NCBI GenBank assembly: GCA_023614405.1
Contig: CM042696.1
Coordinates: 339,193,211-339,257,210 of the forward strand
Direction: 5' to 3'
DNA length: 64,000 nucleotides
DNA from: Avena insularis
Taxonomy: Eukaryota; Streptophyta; Magnoliopsida; Poales; Poaceae
Positions within the stretch are counted from its first letter, which is position 1. Each line of letters begins with the position of its first letter. Positions 36,694-46,993 of the stretch are shown piece by piece. The translations under genes and the position numbers were made by a program. Below the pieces are notes generated by a model. It was given only the letters and a program-made list of their open reading frames with translations. It ran no database searches and was not told where the DNA came from.

Positions 36694-36970
36694 TATAACA
36701 CTCGACCACCTAGGGTCCGGCGGGTGTCACCCCTGGCAGCTCTCTAGGATCTCTAGACTTGCTCCACATATCAACACTAGTCTTTTCTGCACACTTGTCC
36801 TCACTCGTGCACACACAGGAGCAACTTCTTGGTCGGTCATCCATTCTCAAATTTCTCTATATCAAGCACGTTTAATCTAGAATTTCTTTAAAGTTGAGTT
36901 CCGGAGAAGTTGCAACTTGTTGGTATGGATATCTTATCAATCCTATTAAGCCATGCCTCGGGATCTTATA
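36694..36970 (-). repeat. Cassandra 3' LTR (277 bp)
   Basis: Direct copy of 37174-37454. Its outer terminus reads tata on + where the other LTR has caca, changes that look like C-to-T decay. Confidence 0.88.
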
Positions 36971-37173
36971 TACGCCCACTCTTATAAGATCGATGTCATC
37001 GTCGATTAATCCCAATCCAAGAACTTTCCCTCTTGGCACATGTATGTGCGTACAGTGTTGGCACATGTGCCATGCCATGTGCCACTACGGGCCCACACAC
37101 GTCATGCACCACATGTCCGTCCCCCTGTCCCGTGCACGCCTATGTAATCACAAGGATCGTCTCTGATACCACT

Positions 37174-37454
37174 TATAACACCTCGGCTATCCAGGGCCCG
37201 GAGCCTGTCATCCCTGGCAGCTCTCTGTGATCTCTAGATTGGCTCCACATACCACTACTAGTCTTTTCTGCACACTTTGTCCTCACTCGTGCACACCCGG
37301 GAACAACTTTCTATTCGATCACCCAACCTCAAATTACTCTAGGCTAATCACGCTTAACCTGGAGTTCCTTTAAAGATGAGCCCCAGAAAATAAGTTACAA
37401 CTTGTTGATATGGGTATCTTAACAATCATATTAGCCATGCGCCAGGATCTCACA
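37174..37454 (-). repeat. Cassandra 5' LTR (281 bp)
   Basis: Begins on - with TGTGAGATCC and ends GTGTTATA directly before the primer binding site. Confidence 0.9.
37316..37370 (-). other. 5S rRNA-like internal promoter region in Cassandra 5' LTR
   Basis: Read on -, ggttaagcgtgattagcc and ggttgggtgatcg correspond to the 5S gene box A (AGTTAAGCGTGCTTGGGC) and box C (GGATGGGTGACC). A decayed second copy is at 36835-36890. In Cassandra this module is thought to drive RNA polymerase III transcription. It is not a real 5S gene: the flanking 5S sequence is too diverged. Confidence 0.85.
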
Positions 37455-38419
37455 AGGTCCCTGGTAATCATATGGCTGGTCATCTGAGACAACAGTTCAT
37501 AACCTCCCACATCTGAGACTCTCACCAGTTGAGAGCAGGGTCCCAAACAATAGGAAAACACTGCTGGAGCACACCAAAACCCCGCTCGAAATCTTTCAGG
37601 TAAGACTCTTGGCACTTAGCAAACCAAGCCTTCTTCTCCTATCAAGATCGGGAATTGTCTTAAAAATGTAGACTAAGAAGGATATATACCATCGTCTAGG
37701 TAGTACCCTTTGTTGTATGCACGACCATGGATCTCATAGTTGACGGTCGTAAATTTACCCTTTGTTAGCCTACAAAACACTATAGAGCAATGCAACATGT
37801 TAGTATCATTGTGAGTTCCCACCATGCTAAAAAAATACCATATCCAAAGATCATGATCTGTCACCACTTCAAGTATGACATTGTACTCTCAAGTATGGCC
37901 TTTATACATGCCTTGACAAGCGAATGGGAAATTATTCTAACCCAGTGCATATAATCGATGCTACCAAGCATCCCAGTAAATCCTCTAGCTACATTTTGCG
38001 TCAGAGTTCGATTTGCATATTTTGCATATGGTTCTCTTAAATAAACTAGCTCAAATAATACCACAACAAGCCCGTTGTACCGCTACTCCCAAAATTTTCA
38101 CGGAACCGATAGTAGCCCCTGGGTGAGGGGCCACTCGTGCGTATCCGGCGCACGACGGTGTCTCGCTCTTTTGGGAGATGGATCACCTCCGGTCCCAGGC
38201 AGACCGTGGGGCTTCCCTTGATTCTAACTAGGAACGCGTGAAGGTGATCTCTGAGCAGGGCAGAAGGGACATGTCCTCCATCTGGGAGATCTCAAAATCT
38301 ATGCCAGGTAGTTAATGAGGGTCCCAAGACTTAGGCCAGAAGTTCCCTTTGGCCTATTTAAGCAGCCTTGTAGGGCGATTTCACCGGCGCACAATTTTCT
38401 TTCTTTCCTCTTCGTCCTC

Positions 38420-38970
38420 ATGGCCACTTCTCCGCTTGCCGACCACGCACCGGCTCTAGGGAGCTTGCTTCTGCCAGCGTCATAGGGATGGCTCCCACTT
38501 GGCGGCGGTGAGGTGGGTCATGGCCGAGGCTAGCGAGGAGGAGGCCACGGGCATGGCCGCCGCCTAGAGCTCGACCGTTCCCTTCCAGTGGTGGCACCTC
38601 AGGACTCGTGGGCGGATTTGGCTAGCTTTGAATTTTACGTGAGGGTGCACCATGAGAATGCGAGGATTATGCGCCTCCCCGATGTGTTCGCTTGGTCCTT
38701 TGGTGGTCGTCGCTGCCCTCACAAGCTGATGCTCTAGCCCATCGGCTCCTGCAACACCATCTGGTGGGATCATGTCTTCGTCGATGATGGAGGGAGCTTG
38801 TGTCTCAGACGGGGATGGTCCGTCTTCTCTGAGACACATTGCCTCCAACGAGGGTACGTCCTTTAATACTCCTGCGATAGAGCAGAGGCGTTGTCAGTCA
38901 AGGTGTTCAATAATAGCTAGCTCCGCGCCGACTTCTTCCATGAAGAAGGACTCTGATTTATCCAAGGGCC
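38420..38970 (+). pseudogene. B3-like domain ORF antisense to gypsy B pol
   Basis: A single + frame from about 38,590 to 38,925, interrupted by three stops, shows the order of conserved points of a plant B3 DNA-binding domain: FEFYVRV, IMRLPDVFAWSFGG, VFVDDGGSLCLRRGW, VFSETHCLQRGYVL and LSVKVFNN. These match the usual pattern of LPxxF, a W/V strand, LxxGWxxF, GDxLxF and the VxIF end. An upstream ATG at about 38,420 opens a short related frame with two stops. Similar B3-like proteins are common in grass genomes. Whether the frame belongs to gypsy B or is a separate captured gene is open; its place after pol on the opposite strand resembles the antisense genes of gypsy A and C. Confidence 0.5.
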
Positions 38971-39383
38971 TTCCGAGGCTCGCCCAATACCCCCAGGTAG
39001 CGGGATAGCCGGTCCTGCATAGTATATCAAAGCGAGAGGCATGTAAAACTCAAAAAAGTGATTATCACTCTTCTTAACCACAACTTTTTACTTTGGTATC
39101 TGAATAATAAAAGCACTTATCTCGTTTTCAAGGGCTCATGCCATCATGCTTTCTTCCTTATTTCTATTGCTTCTTGACTGGCTGCTTGTGAAAGATGTGC
39201 TCATGCGAATCTTCATAAGTGGAAAGCCCCCAGGTGAGTGATCATTGGAGACGAGTGCCAAAAATGCTTCTCTTTTTATTCATCTACAGGGGTAGTTTTG
39301 GATACACAGCTTGAGCTACGGGATTCATCTATTGCATAAGGCTTTTGGGACTGGGGGGTAGCCCCCGAGCATTTCTTCTCCTC

Positions 39384-39868
39384 TGGTAGCTCGAATACCG
39401 TTAGATACCAACCGCGGGCAAGCCCTACTATGCCTACTATCCTGATGGTGCGCCTAGTAGGCGAGACACGCTGGGTGATCCTGCCTGGTCTCATGTGCTG
39501 CACAGCTAACTCGACAGCGCACAACCTTATTCTGCACCTTTGGTAGCTCGACTACCATAGGAGACCAACTCGGGAAAGCCCGGCTATGCCCACCGTTCTG
39601 ATAGCGCACCTATTAGGACAGCATGCAAGACACGTGGGGTGATCCTACCTAGACTCACGCACAACACGGCTAACTCGACAGCGCACAACCTTATTCTGCT
39701 CCTCTGGTAGCTTGGCTACAATTGGAGAGCAACCCGGGCAAACCCGGCTATGCCTATTTTCCTGATAATGTGTCTATTAGGACAGTAGGCGAGACACGCA
39801 GGGTGATCCCGTTTGGACTCACGCGTTGCACAACTAACTCGGCATCACACATCCTTATTCTAGAGCAC
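39384..39868. repeat. Three tandem repeats of 157-164 bp in gypsy B 3' region
   Basis: Units start at 39384, 39541 and 39705, each with tggtagct, then a run like cccgggcaa.cccggctatgcc, cctattaggacag and aactcgacagcgcacaaccttattct. Non-coding on either strand as far as I can see. Confidence 0.85.
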
Positions 39869-41120
39869 CTTACAGGTAGAATTTGTGGAGATGGTACTCA
39901 TGCAAGTGCTGGATATTCCACGAGTTCTCCACGAGAGTACCATCTTCGGTCCCCAGATGGGCCGCTCCGGGCCTGGGGACTTGTACCAGCCGGTAAGGGC
40001 CCTCCCACTTTGGTTATAACTTGTTGCCTCCCTTCCCAGGACATGCTCGACAAAGGACCAAGTCACCTTCTTTTATAGTTCGAGGCTGGAACCAACTGCT
40101 ATGGTATCGGCGTAGGCTATGCCGGTAGTGAGCAACTCACACATCAGCCAGGTTCTAGACCTCTTTGAGGAAGTTGACATCATCAATTCTTTGCTCCCCC
40201 TAGGTAGCCTCTTCGTAAGCTCGCACCCGGAGGATCTGTGATGTAGTTCGGTGGGTAGCACAACTTCGGCTCCATAGACTAGGAAGAAGGGTGCCTCTCC
40301 CATGGACCTGCTTGGGGCGGTTCATATTGACCAGAGAGGACGTTTGGGATATGTTCAATCCAGTTTTGTCCGCTGGTCTTGAATCGGTCGAAGGACCGGG
40401 TTTTGAGCCCATGTAGCACCTATGCATTAAGGCGCTCTGCTTGCCCGTTACTCTGGGGGTGAGCCACCAAGGTGAAGGATATGTTGGTGCCGAGGCTGTC
40501 GCACTAGGTGAAGGCGCCACTGGTGAAATGGAAGCCGTTGTCGGTGATGATCCGGTTGGGTACGCCAAATCGACATACGATGCCCCGTATGAACTTGACA
40601 GTGACTTGTGATGTGATTACCCACACTAGCTCCACCTCAGGCCACTTGGTGAATTTGTCAATGGTGACGAATAGGTATTGGTACCCTCCCACCACTCTTG
40701 GGAGAGGTCCAACAATGTCGAGCCCCGAGACGGCGAATTTCCAGGACATGGGGATGATTTGAAGAGCTTGAGCTAGTTGGTGAGTGTCCTTGGCGTGGAA
40801 CTGGAAAGTGTCATAGGTTCTGACCAGGTACTCAGCGTCTGATAATGCCGTTGGTCAATAGGACCCTTGATGGAATGCCTTCCCCACCAAAGTCCACGAG
40901 GCGAGGTGACTCGAGCACTCTCCTTTGTGGATCTCAGCCAGGAGTTGGCGTCCTTCAACTTGAGGTATGCAGTGGAGCTTGATACTAGATTCACGTTTCC
41001 GATAGAGGTCTCCATCTACCTAGGGGTACATATTTGCTTGTCAAAAAACTTTCTCAGCATTGGCACGGTCGAGGGGGGGGAGGGGGAGCTCCTGGTCCTA
41101 GAGGTACCTTAGTACGTACG
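39868..41120 (-). pseudogene. Gypsy B integrase and GPY/F tail
   Basis: The integrase core (about 40,760-40,360) shows SGLDIVGPLPRVVGGYQYLFV, FTKWPEVE, the TDNGFHFTSG block and the NGQAERLNA block; the two aspartates and the glutamate of the D,D,E triad are all present. The PPFFLVYGAE-like segment follows (about 40,300), then GDLVLCRACPGKGGNKL, WEGPYRLVQVPRPGA and the end block NSWNIQHL at about 39,900. The zinc-binding part (41,015-40,780) is decayed. Stops and frameshifts lie at about 40,504, 40,440 and 40,010. Not functional, although the catalytic residues survive. Confidence 0.88.
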
Positions 41121-41144
41121 CGGCCTAGGGTAGACTAAGCATCC

Positions 41145-41720
41145 TCCCACGCGGATGACATGCTTGTCGGGAAGAGATCCATTGTTTCTATCCCCAAGGG
41201 CACACGGCCTTGCATCCATCGCTTCCCATACAATGGTTGGCATCGAGGGCTCGCCTCGGGGTCTTGTAGTGGCTTCTTTCCTGGGGAACATGGCTCCTCT
41301 GCCATCGCTTAGCATATGATGGCGGGAGTCAATGGCTCGCCCCGGGGCTTGGTGATGGCTTCTTTCTTGGGGCAACATGGCTCCACAATCATCGCTTTGC
41401 ATACGATGGTCGGAGTCGAGGGCTCGCCCTGGGGCTTGGTGATGGCTTCTTTCCCGAGGGTATACAGCTCCACAACCATCACTTCACATACGATGGTCAG
41501 AGCCAAGGGCTCGCCCCAGGGCTTGGAGATGGCTTCTTTCCTGAGGGCACATGGCTTCGCAGCCATTGCTTCACATACGATGGCCGGAGCCGAGGGCTTT
41601 CCCCGGGGGTTCTGTACTGGCTTCATTTCCAGGGGCACACGACTCCACAACCATCGCTTCACATACGATGGTTGAGGACGAGGGCTCACCCTGTGATTCT
41701 GTTCTTTCTTGTTCGCGGGG
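41145..41720 (-). repeat. 87-bp tandem repeat encoding a 29-residue repeat in gypsy B pol
   Basis: Between RNase H and integrase, anchor points (cgatgg or a variant) occur at 41231, 41317, 41404, 41491, 41578 and 41666: spacings 86, 87, 87, 87, 88. The central units read in one open - strand frame with the theme GEP.TPTIVCEAM..EPC...KEAITKP. The 86- and 88-bp units shift the frame at the edges of the array. Confidence 0.9.
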
Positions 41721-41835
41721 TATCTTGACAGAGGGCTTCAGTAGCCGTTTCACGAGGACTTCTAGGGGTACCATCCCCTAGAATACGCGATCTTCGATAG
41801 TTCCTCTATGATGGTGCTGGAGCCGCGAGGGACAT

Positions 41836-43389
41836 TTATGGCTCAAAATGTGATGAGCTCGTTGGGAACCTAAAGAGGAAGGTATGATGAGCACAACAAC
41901 AATTTTTCCCTTAGTGATGAAACCAAGGTTATCGAACCAGTAGGAGCAAGGAAACACCTCCAAGGTGTTGTTTCCAACTTGGAATCCTGCACAACACAAC
42001 CACAGAACTTTGCCCCCAATTTACAGTGAGGTTGTCAATCTCACCAGTTTTGCTGAAAACAAAGGATTAAATGTATTGTGTGGAAGATAGTAATTGCTTG
42101 CAGAAAGTAAACAGAAAACAGTAAATAGCTTGTACATTGATGGTAAAAGAATGGACCGGGGTCCATAGTTCACTAGAGGTGATTCTCCTTAAGATAGGAC
42201 ATGTTGGGTGAACAAATTACAGCGGGGCAATTGACAAACACTGAGAAAACATCATGCATATACTAATCATCTTGAATCCTATGAGATTTGATTGGGCATT
42301 ACAATATTATACATAGACCGTAATCCAACCGCATCTATGACTAATAATCCACCTTCAGGTTATCATCCGAACCCCGTCCAGTATTAAGTTGCAAGCAATA
42401 GATAATTGCATTAAGCAAAGTATGTAAAGTAAACAATATGATTGTTCTATGAACAAATGATTGTTGTTTTCTCCCTAGTAGCAACAACACATCTAGTGCC
42501 TTAGAGATTTCTGTCACTTCCCTAGATTACTAGAGGCATGAACCCACTATCGAGCATAAATACACCCACTTGGAGTTGCTAGCATCTACTTGTCCAAGAT
42601 AGCTACTAACAATGGAAAGCATGCAAGATCACAAATAACATAGACATGATAGAATCAATAATCAATCTGAAATAGCATCTCAATATCCATCAGATCCCCG
42701 CAAACACAACATGTAATATTACAAATAGATGATCTTGATCATGAACGGTGCTCACAAGATCTAAACATGGTGGCACAAAGGAGGAGAACCAACCATCTAG
42801 CTACTACATGGACCCATAGTCCAGGGATGAACTACTCACGCATCACACCGGAGGCAGGCATGGTGATGAAGAAGGCCTCTAGGGTGATCTCTCCCCTCCG
42901 GCAGGGTGCCGGGAAGAGCTTCAGATCCCTCCCAATCTAGCGATGGAGATGGAGGCGGCTATAGACTCTTTCTTGGAATTTTGATTGGGTACTTAGGGTT
43001 TTCGTCCCGAGGGGTCTTTATAGGCGAAGGGGCAAGGTCGGTGGAGCGCCAGGGGGCTCACACCTGGTGGTGGAGCGGCTAGGGCTAGCCATGCCACCCT
43101 AGGGTGTGGCCGCCCTGGTTCCCCGCTTCGTCTCCCCTCCGGACTCCGTGTTTATTCAGGCAAAATATTGATGTTGGCTTTTGTCCGGTCCAATTCCGAG
43201 AATATTTCCTTACTAGCTTTTCTGAAACCAAAAACAACAGAAAACAGGCAACTAGCACTGTGGCATCTTGTTAATAGGTTAGTTCCTGAAAATATGTAAA
43301 AATACTCCAAAGTGTGGACAAACCATAAGAAAGTAGATATAAAACAAGCATAGAACATAAAAAATTATAGATATGTTTCCAACGTATCA
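41836..43389 (-). repeat. D2 3' LTR (1554 bp)
   Basis: On - it starts TGATACGTTGGAAAC and ends GAGCCATAA; the last bases should be ATCA as in the other LTR, so the terminus has one change. Confidence 0.9.
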
Positions 43390-46387
43390 ACATCCCCAAC
43401 CTTAACTCCTGTTTGTCCTCGAGTAGGTAAGTGATAAAAAGAATAATTTTTGAGGTGACATGCACCATCATAACCTTGATCAAGGTATTTGTAAAACATT
43501 GATAGCTGGGATCATAGTACTTTAAGATAGCATGAAAGATATAGTTCTAACAATAAGACATAGCAACTATGTTATAACATGAAAAGGTACAAACAAAAGA
43601 TTCATGAATAACAATGCTTTGAAAGACATTTGTTTGTTTCACATATAGGAAACATAATGAGAATGGTATTCAGCTTGTCCCTCATAGTGTAGCAAAACAT
43701 AAATGCATATGACACCTTCAAAGTTCATAAGGGTGACTAGATACAAATAGTTTAAGAACAAGCAATATCAAGGTTATGAATCAATCAACAAGTCTTGGGA
43801 CAATGCACATTAAACTAAGAATGGCCACTAAGCTCTCTCAATAGGTGCATAAAGATAGAAGATGGAGACTCAACATAAAAGTAAAAGAAAGGCCTCCATA
43901 GAAGGAAGCAGGGATTCAAGTCTCATAAAGAGCTTCCAAAAATTATGGTACTTATTAGCTTTCAGCTCTCATTGCCCCTATCATAAGCATCTTTAGGTGA
44001 TTAAGGTTAAAGTGAACAAATATGAGGATATGCTTGACAAGTTATAAGCTGAAAATCTCATGCCCCTTACTTACGAGTATCGTTCCTCATGCTACTCAAG
44101 TTTAGTCACAAGTAAGTTCTTGTAATTGTAAGTACATGTGTATCATAGAGAACCGCCAATGGGGTACCCATTGCCCAATGATACGGAAGAATCCCCATAT
44201 CAAAATGACAAGGCAATCAGACAATGAGCATCTCAACATCCTTTTATTTCCTATTTGCATAGGCCTTTTTTCTCTTTTTTTTCCTTTCCTATTTGCATAG
44301 GCTTCTTTTTTTATAGAGGATGCTTCATAGATTGCTCACTATGGTTATGTTGCAGGTGTCCACCATGATTAGGCATGGCTTAGATCAGCCGCCTAGACGT
44401 TTCTCTAACACATATACGAACTCCATGAGCCTTACAAGCTCCCCTTTCATTTCACACCGCTGGGATCCATAAGCAAAAGAACATGATATCAACTAAATAA
44501 AGTGCAACGTTGAAAGCATTCCCCATGATAACATGGTTCTGCTAATTCACAACTTACAAAATGCAAGCATATACGCAACATAGATGGGCACAATGGTTCA
44601 AGTTTATTAAGTGCAAGAAAGTAAAGTGTGCCATCAAGTTCATGAGAGTTTTAATCACTAATTTTCACATAACAAATTTAATTTGGAAGGTAGATAAAAA
44701 CATGAATATACTTGGAATAGCAAATGCTAATAGGTAGGTATGGTGGACTCTTTGAAATAACTTGGTTTTATTTAGAGTTGAATGCATGAGTGGAACTCAT
44801 ACTTGGTATGGAGGCTAGCAAAAGACTAGGAGCGACCAACTAAGAGAGCAATAATGGCCATAATCATGCAAATCGATAAAACATCATTAATTAAAGCATA
44901 AAGTGATGTTACAAGTCGAAAACTAAATGATCATAGAGGCCATGGTGACTTGGTATAGTCTTAACATGGTGTGAGCATGCGCCAAGTCAACCCAAATAAA
45001 GCATCAAAGGAGAATACCACACTATTATGCTTTAATATGCTAAAACAACGTATGATTCTTTCAAGGCACATTAATCAATCTCAATTGTTTGTAATAAGTC
45101 ATGGTACATCAATAATCACTAAGCATAGAGTCAAAACAATATCAAGCATGACATGATAAAGCCTAAGCCATAGTCAAAAACAAGCTTCTTTTATACCACT
45201 TAAGCATAAACTTTCCTACTCTTTTCCAATCCAAATCAACCTATTTGAAAACTAATGTATGAATGAGGAGGTATAACCAATTTATTCAAGCAAACTAAGC
45301 AAACGAAAACTAAAAACGAAAATGAAGACGCTCCAAGAACAACACAACTGTGCATGAAACAATAAAAGTGAAGTGTTTGGAAGAGAACCTGAGATTTTTA
45401 TTGATGAAGAAGGGGATGCCTTGGGCATCCCCAAGCTTTGACGCTTGTACTTCTTGAATATTTATTGGGGTGACACCGGTGACATTCCCAAGCTTGAGAT
45501 TTTGTCCATACTTCATCTTATCACATTACTCTTCCCTACACTTAAAATTCCCTTCATACAAAACTTCACACAATCTTCATTAGCAACATTAGTGTATTCA
45601 AGATAATAGATATTTTTGGTTCAGTTCCAACACAAGAAAACTTCTATTAAAACACAACCTACTGTAGTAGTTCCTTTTAAAAGTTCAAGAAATTTGGTAA
45701 GAACTCAAAGAGAAAGAGATTTAAGAGGCAAATGTAAATAATGGCAGAAATCTGTCAAAACAGACCAGCAGGTAAAAACCAATTTTTTAGAAGACCTTCT
45801 GTTGCTCAAATCGAAAAGTGTTGAACTAACGAAAGTTAGATAAAAACCTGGGTCATAAGCACAAAAAATTACAGCTCAATCCGTCGTACAGAGATTTTTC
45901 ACGAATTTTTATAGCGAAGCACAAAAATCTGTTTCGGGACAGCCACTTTCCCAAGTCTTACTTCTCTCTTATTAGAGGACATTCTTGGAACAAAAACCAC
46001 ACAAAAAGGATAAGGAGAGGTTATCACTGAAGCAATAACTTCCAATACTCAACAAAATATTCCTAACAAAATTTTGGTTATCTCCCAATAAGTGCTTTTC
46101 TTTAACACCTTTGAGCTAGGCATAAGAGGCAAGAATCAAGTATTCTCAAATGAAGAAGCATTAAGATCAATACCAGAAATATCTTCAACAAGGCAAGGTA
46201 TCTCATCCAAATAAGTCCTAGAGGATCCTCTCTCACTACTCTTGGGTTCACTATTTTCATCAAACGGGTTTTTGGGAACAATCCAATCGAATTTTTTTTC
46301 TAAGGCTTCATGCATTCCTACAAGTTTAAAAGGTATCGGTATTTTAATTTCTTATCCATTTTTAGGTTTTGTTTTATCCATATTTTC
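43390..46387 (-). other. D2 internal non-coding region
   Basis: About 3 kb without pol domains. The part 43,390-45,350 matches the D1 internal region 8155-10118 in inverted order, so it is a conserved non-coding body of this element group. The stretch gttaaggttggggatg stands right before the 3' LTR. Confidence 0.7.
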
Positions 46388-46762
46388 TCATGTACCAATA
46401 ACATCTACACATGAGCCTAGCATATTAAAATGATCAAAGACTTCTCTGACTTCCTTAACAACATCATAGAATTCTTTAAGAAAAGTTTTCAGAATAAAAT
46501 CTCTCTTTTCAGGGTCCTCGATATCTTTAAGTTTAAGAAACATTACTTGCATTATGGGGTTAAGGTTAACAAACCTAACTTCCAACATGTGAACTAAAGA
46601 AGCTCCTGCAATTTCATAATTTGGAGCAAGTTCTGCTAGGGATCTATCCTCAATATCCTCATGCTTTCTAACATGATTAAAGAATTCTTCAATATTATCT
46701 TTCCCAATTATAGATCCACTAGCTATTGAAAGGTCTTTCAGGGTGAACTTAGGGGTCAACAT
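46388..46762 (-). CDS. D2 gag-region ORF, 124 aa, function unknown
   Basis: The only sizeable internal frame of D2 opens at ATG 46762 (MLTPKFTLKDLSIASGS), about 230 bp inside the 5' LTR, where gag would start. It is mostly helical and acidic (NIEEFFNHVRKHEDIEDRS, FLKEFYDVVKEVREVFDHF) and lacks a zinc knuckle. I do not recognise the family. Position suggests a shortened gag or a leader protein; it may also be non-functional. Confidence 0.5.
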   Translation of the reverse strand: MLTPKFTLKDLSIASGSIIGKDNIEEFFNHVRKHEDIEDRSLAELAPNYEIAGASLVHMLEVRFVNLNPIMQVMFLKLKDIEDPEKRDFILKTFLKEFYDVVKEVREVFDHFNMLGSCVDVIGT

Positions 46763-46969
46763 GGTGAGCTAAGAACGAGGTAATAACTATAGAAAGAACT
46801 ATTTTTTTGGTGTGTTTTTGATAAAGAAAGCAAACTACTACTACTATTTTTTGTGTGTTTTTGATAAAGAAACAAGCAAACAAAGCAGAAATAAACTAAG
46901 CAAAAGAAAAAACAAAGTAAAGAGATTGGTTGTGAGGGACTCCCCTTGTGAAGATGTCCTTGACTCCCA

Positions 46970-46982
46970 GGCAACGGTGCCA
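46970..46982 (-). other. D2 primer binding-like site
   Basis: TGGCACCGTTGCC on -, 11 bp inside the 5' LTR. The near-identical TGGCGCCGTTGCC stands at this place in many Triticeae gypsy elements. The matching tRNA is not known to me. Confidence 0.55.
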
Positions 46983-46993
46983 GAAAATAGGCT

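Larger units (their letters stand above)
36694..37454 (-). mobile_element. Cassandra TRIM retrotransposon (761 bp) with 5S rRNA-like LTRs
   Basis: A miniature LTR element on the - strand: 5' LTR 37174-37454, primer binding site 37160-37173 (AGTGGTATCAGAG, initiator-Met type), 200-bp internal part without coding capacity, 3' LTR 36694-36970. A perfect AGGTC duplication is at 36689-36693 and 37455-37459. Both LTRs carry a stretch like the 5S rRNA gene, the defining mark of Cassandra elements, whose size (about 0.6-0.9 kb) also fits. Confidence 0.93.
36255..38098 (-). mobile_element. PIF/Harbinger DNA transposon fragment
   Basis: The C-terminal two thirds of a Harbinger transposase on the - strand, with a probable terminal inverted repeat (gagcatctgcaccc) at 36,255 preceded by tta, as expected for the TTA/TNA duplications of this superfamily. 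The other end is absent: gypsy B sequence begins at about 38,099. A Cassandra element sits inside. Confidence 0.75.
36458..38098 (-). pseudogene. Harbinger transposase (DDE, HARBI1-like) pseudogene
   Basis: Several conserved blocks of the plant PIF/Harbinger transposase occur in order: ARGFTGMLGSIDYMHW (with the first catalytic aspartate region), DHDLWIWYFFSMVGTHND, the block NYEIHGRAYNKGYYLDDGIYP (here split over positions 37,760-37,675), then KAWFAKCQESYLKDFERGFGVLQ near 37,590-37,530. The frame is broken by stops and shifts at about 38,060, 37,870 and 37,670. The C-terminal part, YQGPLAQLDEVPAAEF then FIAMHQDIR, is split by the Cassandra element: YQG lies right of it and the rest left. The frame runs on perfectly if the insert and one AGGTC copy are ignored. 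The N-terminus is missing. Confidence 0.88.

Noticed and set aside
37316..37370. A genuine 5S rRNA gene
   Set aside because: Only the internal promoter-like part is similar, it occurs twice within LTRs, and the rest is diverged; it is part of Cassandra.
36694..37454. Simple tandem repeat of about 480 bp
   Set aside because: The primer binding site, LTR ends and AGGTC duplication show an LTR element instead.
39384..41720. CRISPR-like arrays
   Set aside because: Repeat units are long, adjacent and without unique spacers, in a plant genome; they are ordinary tandem repeats.
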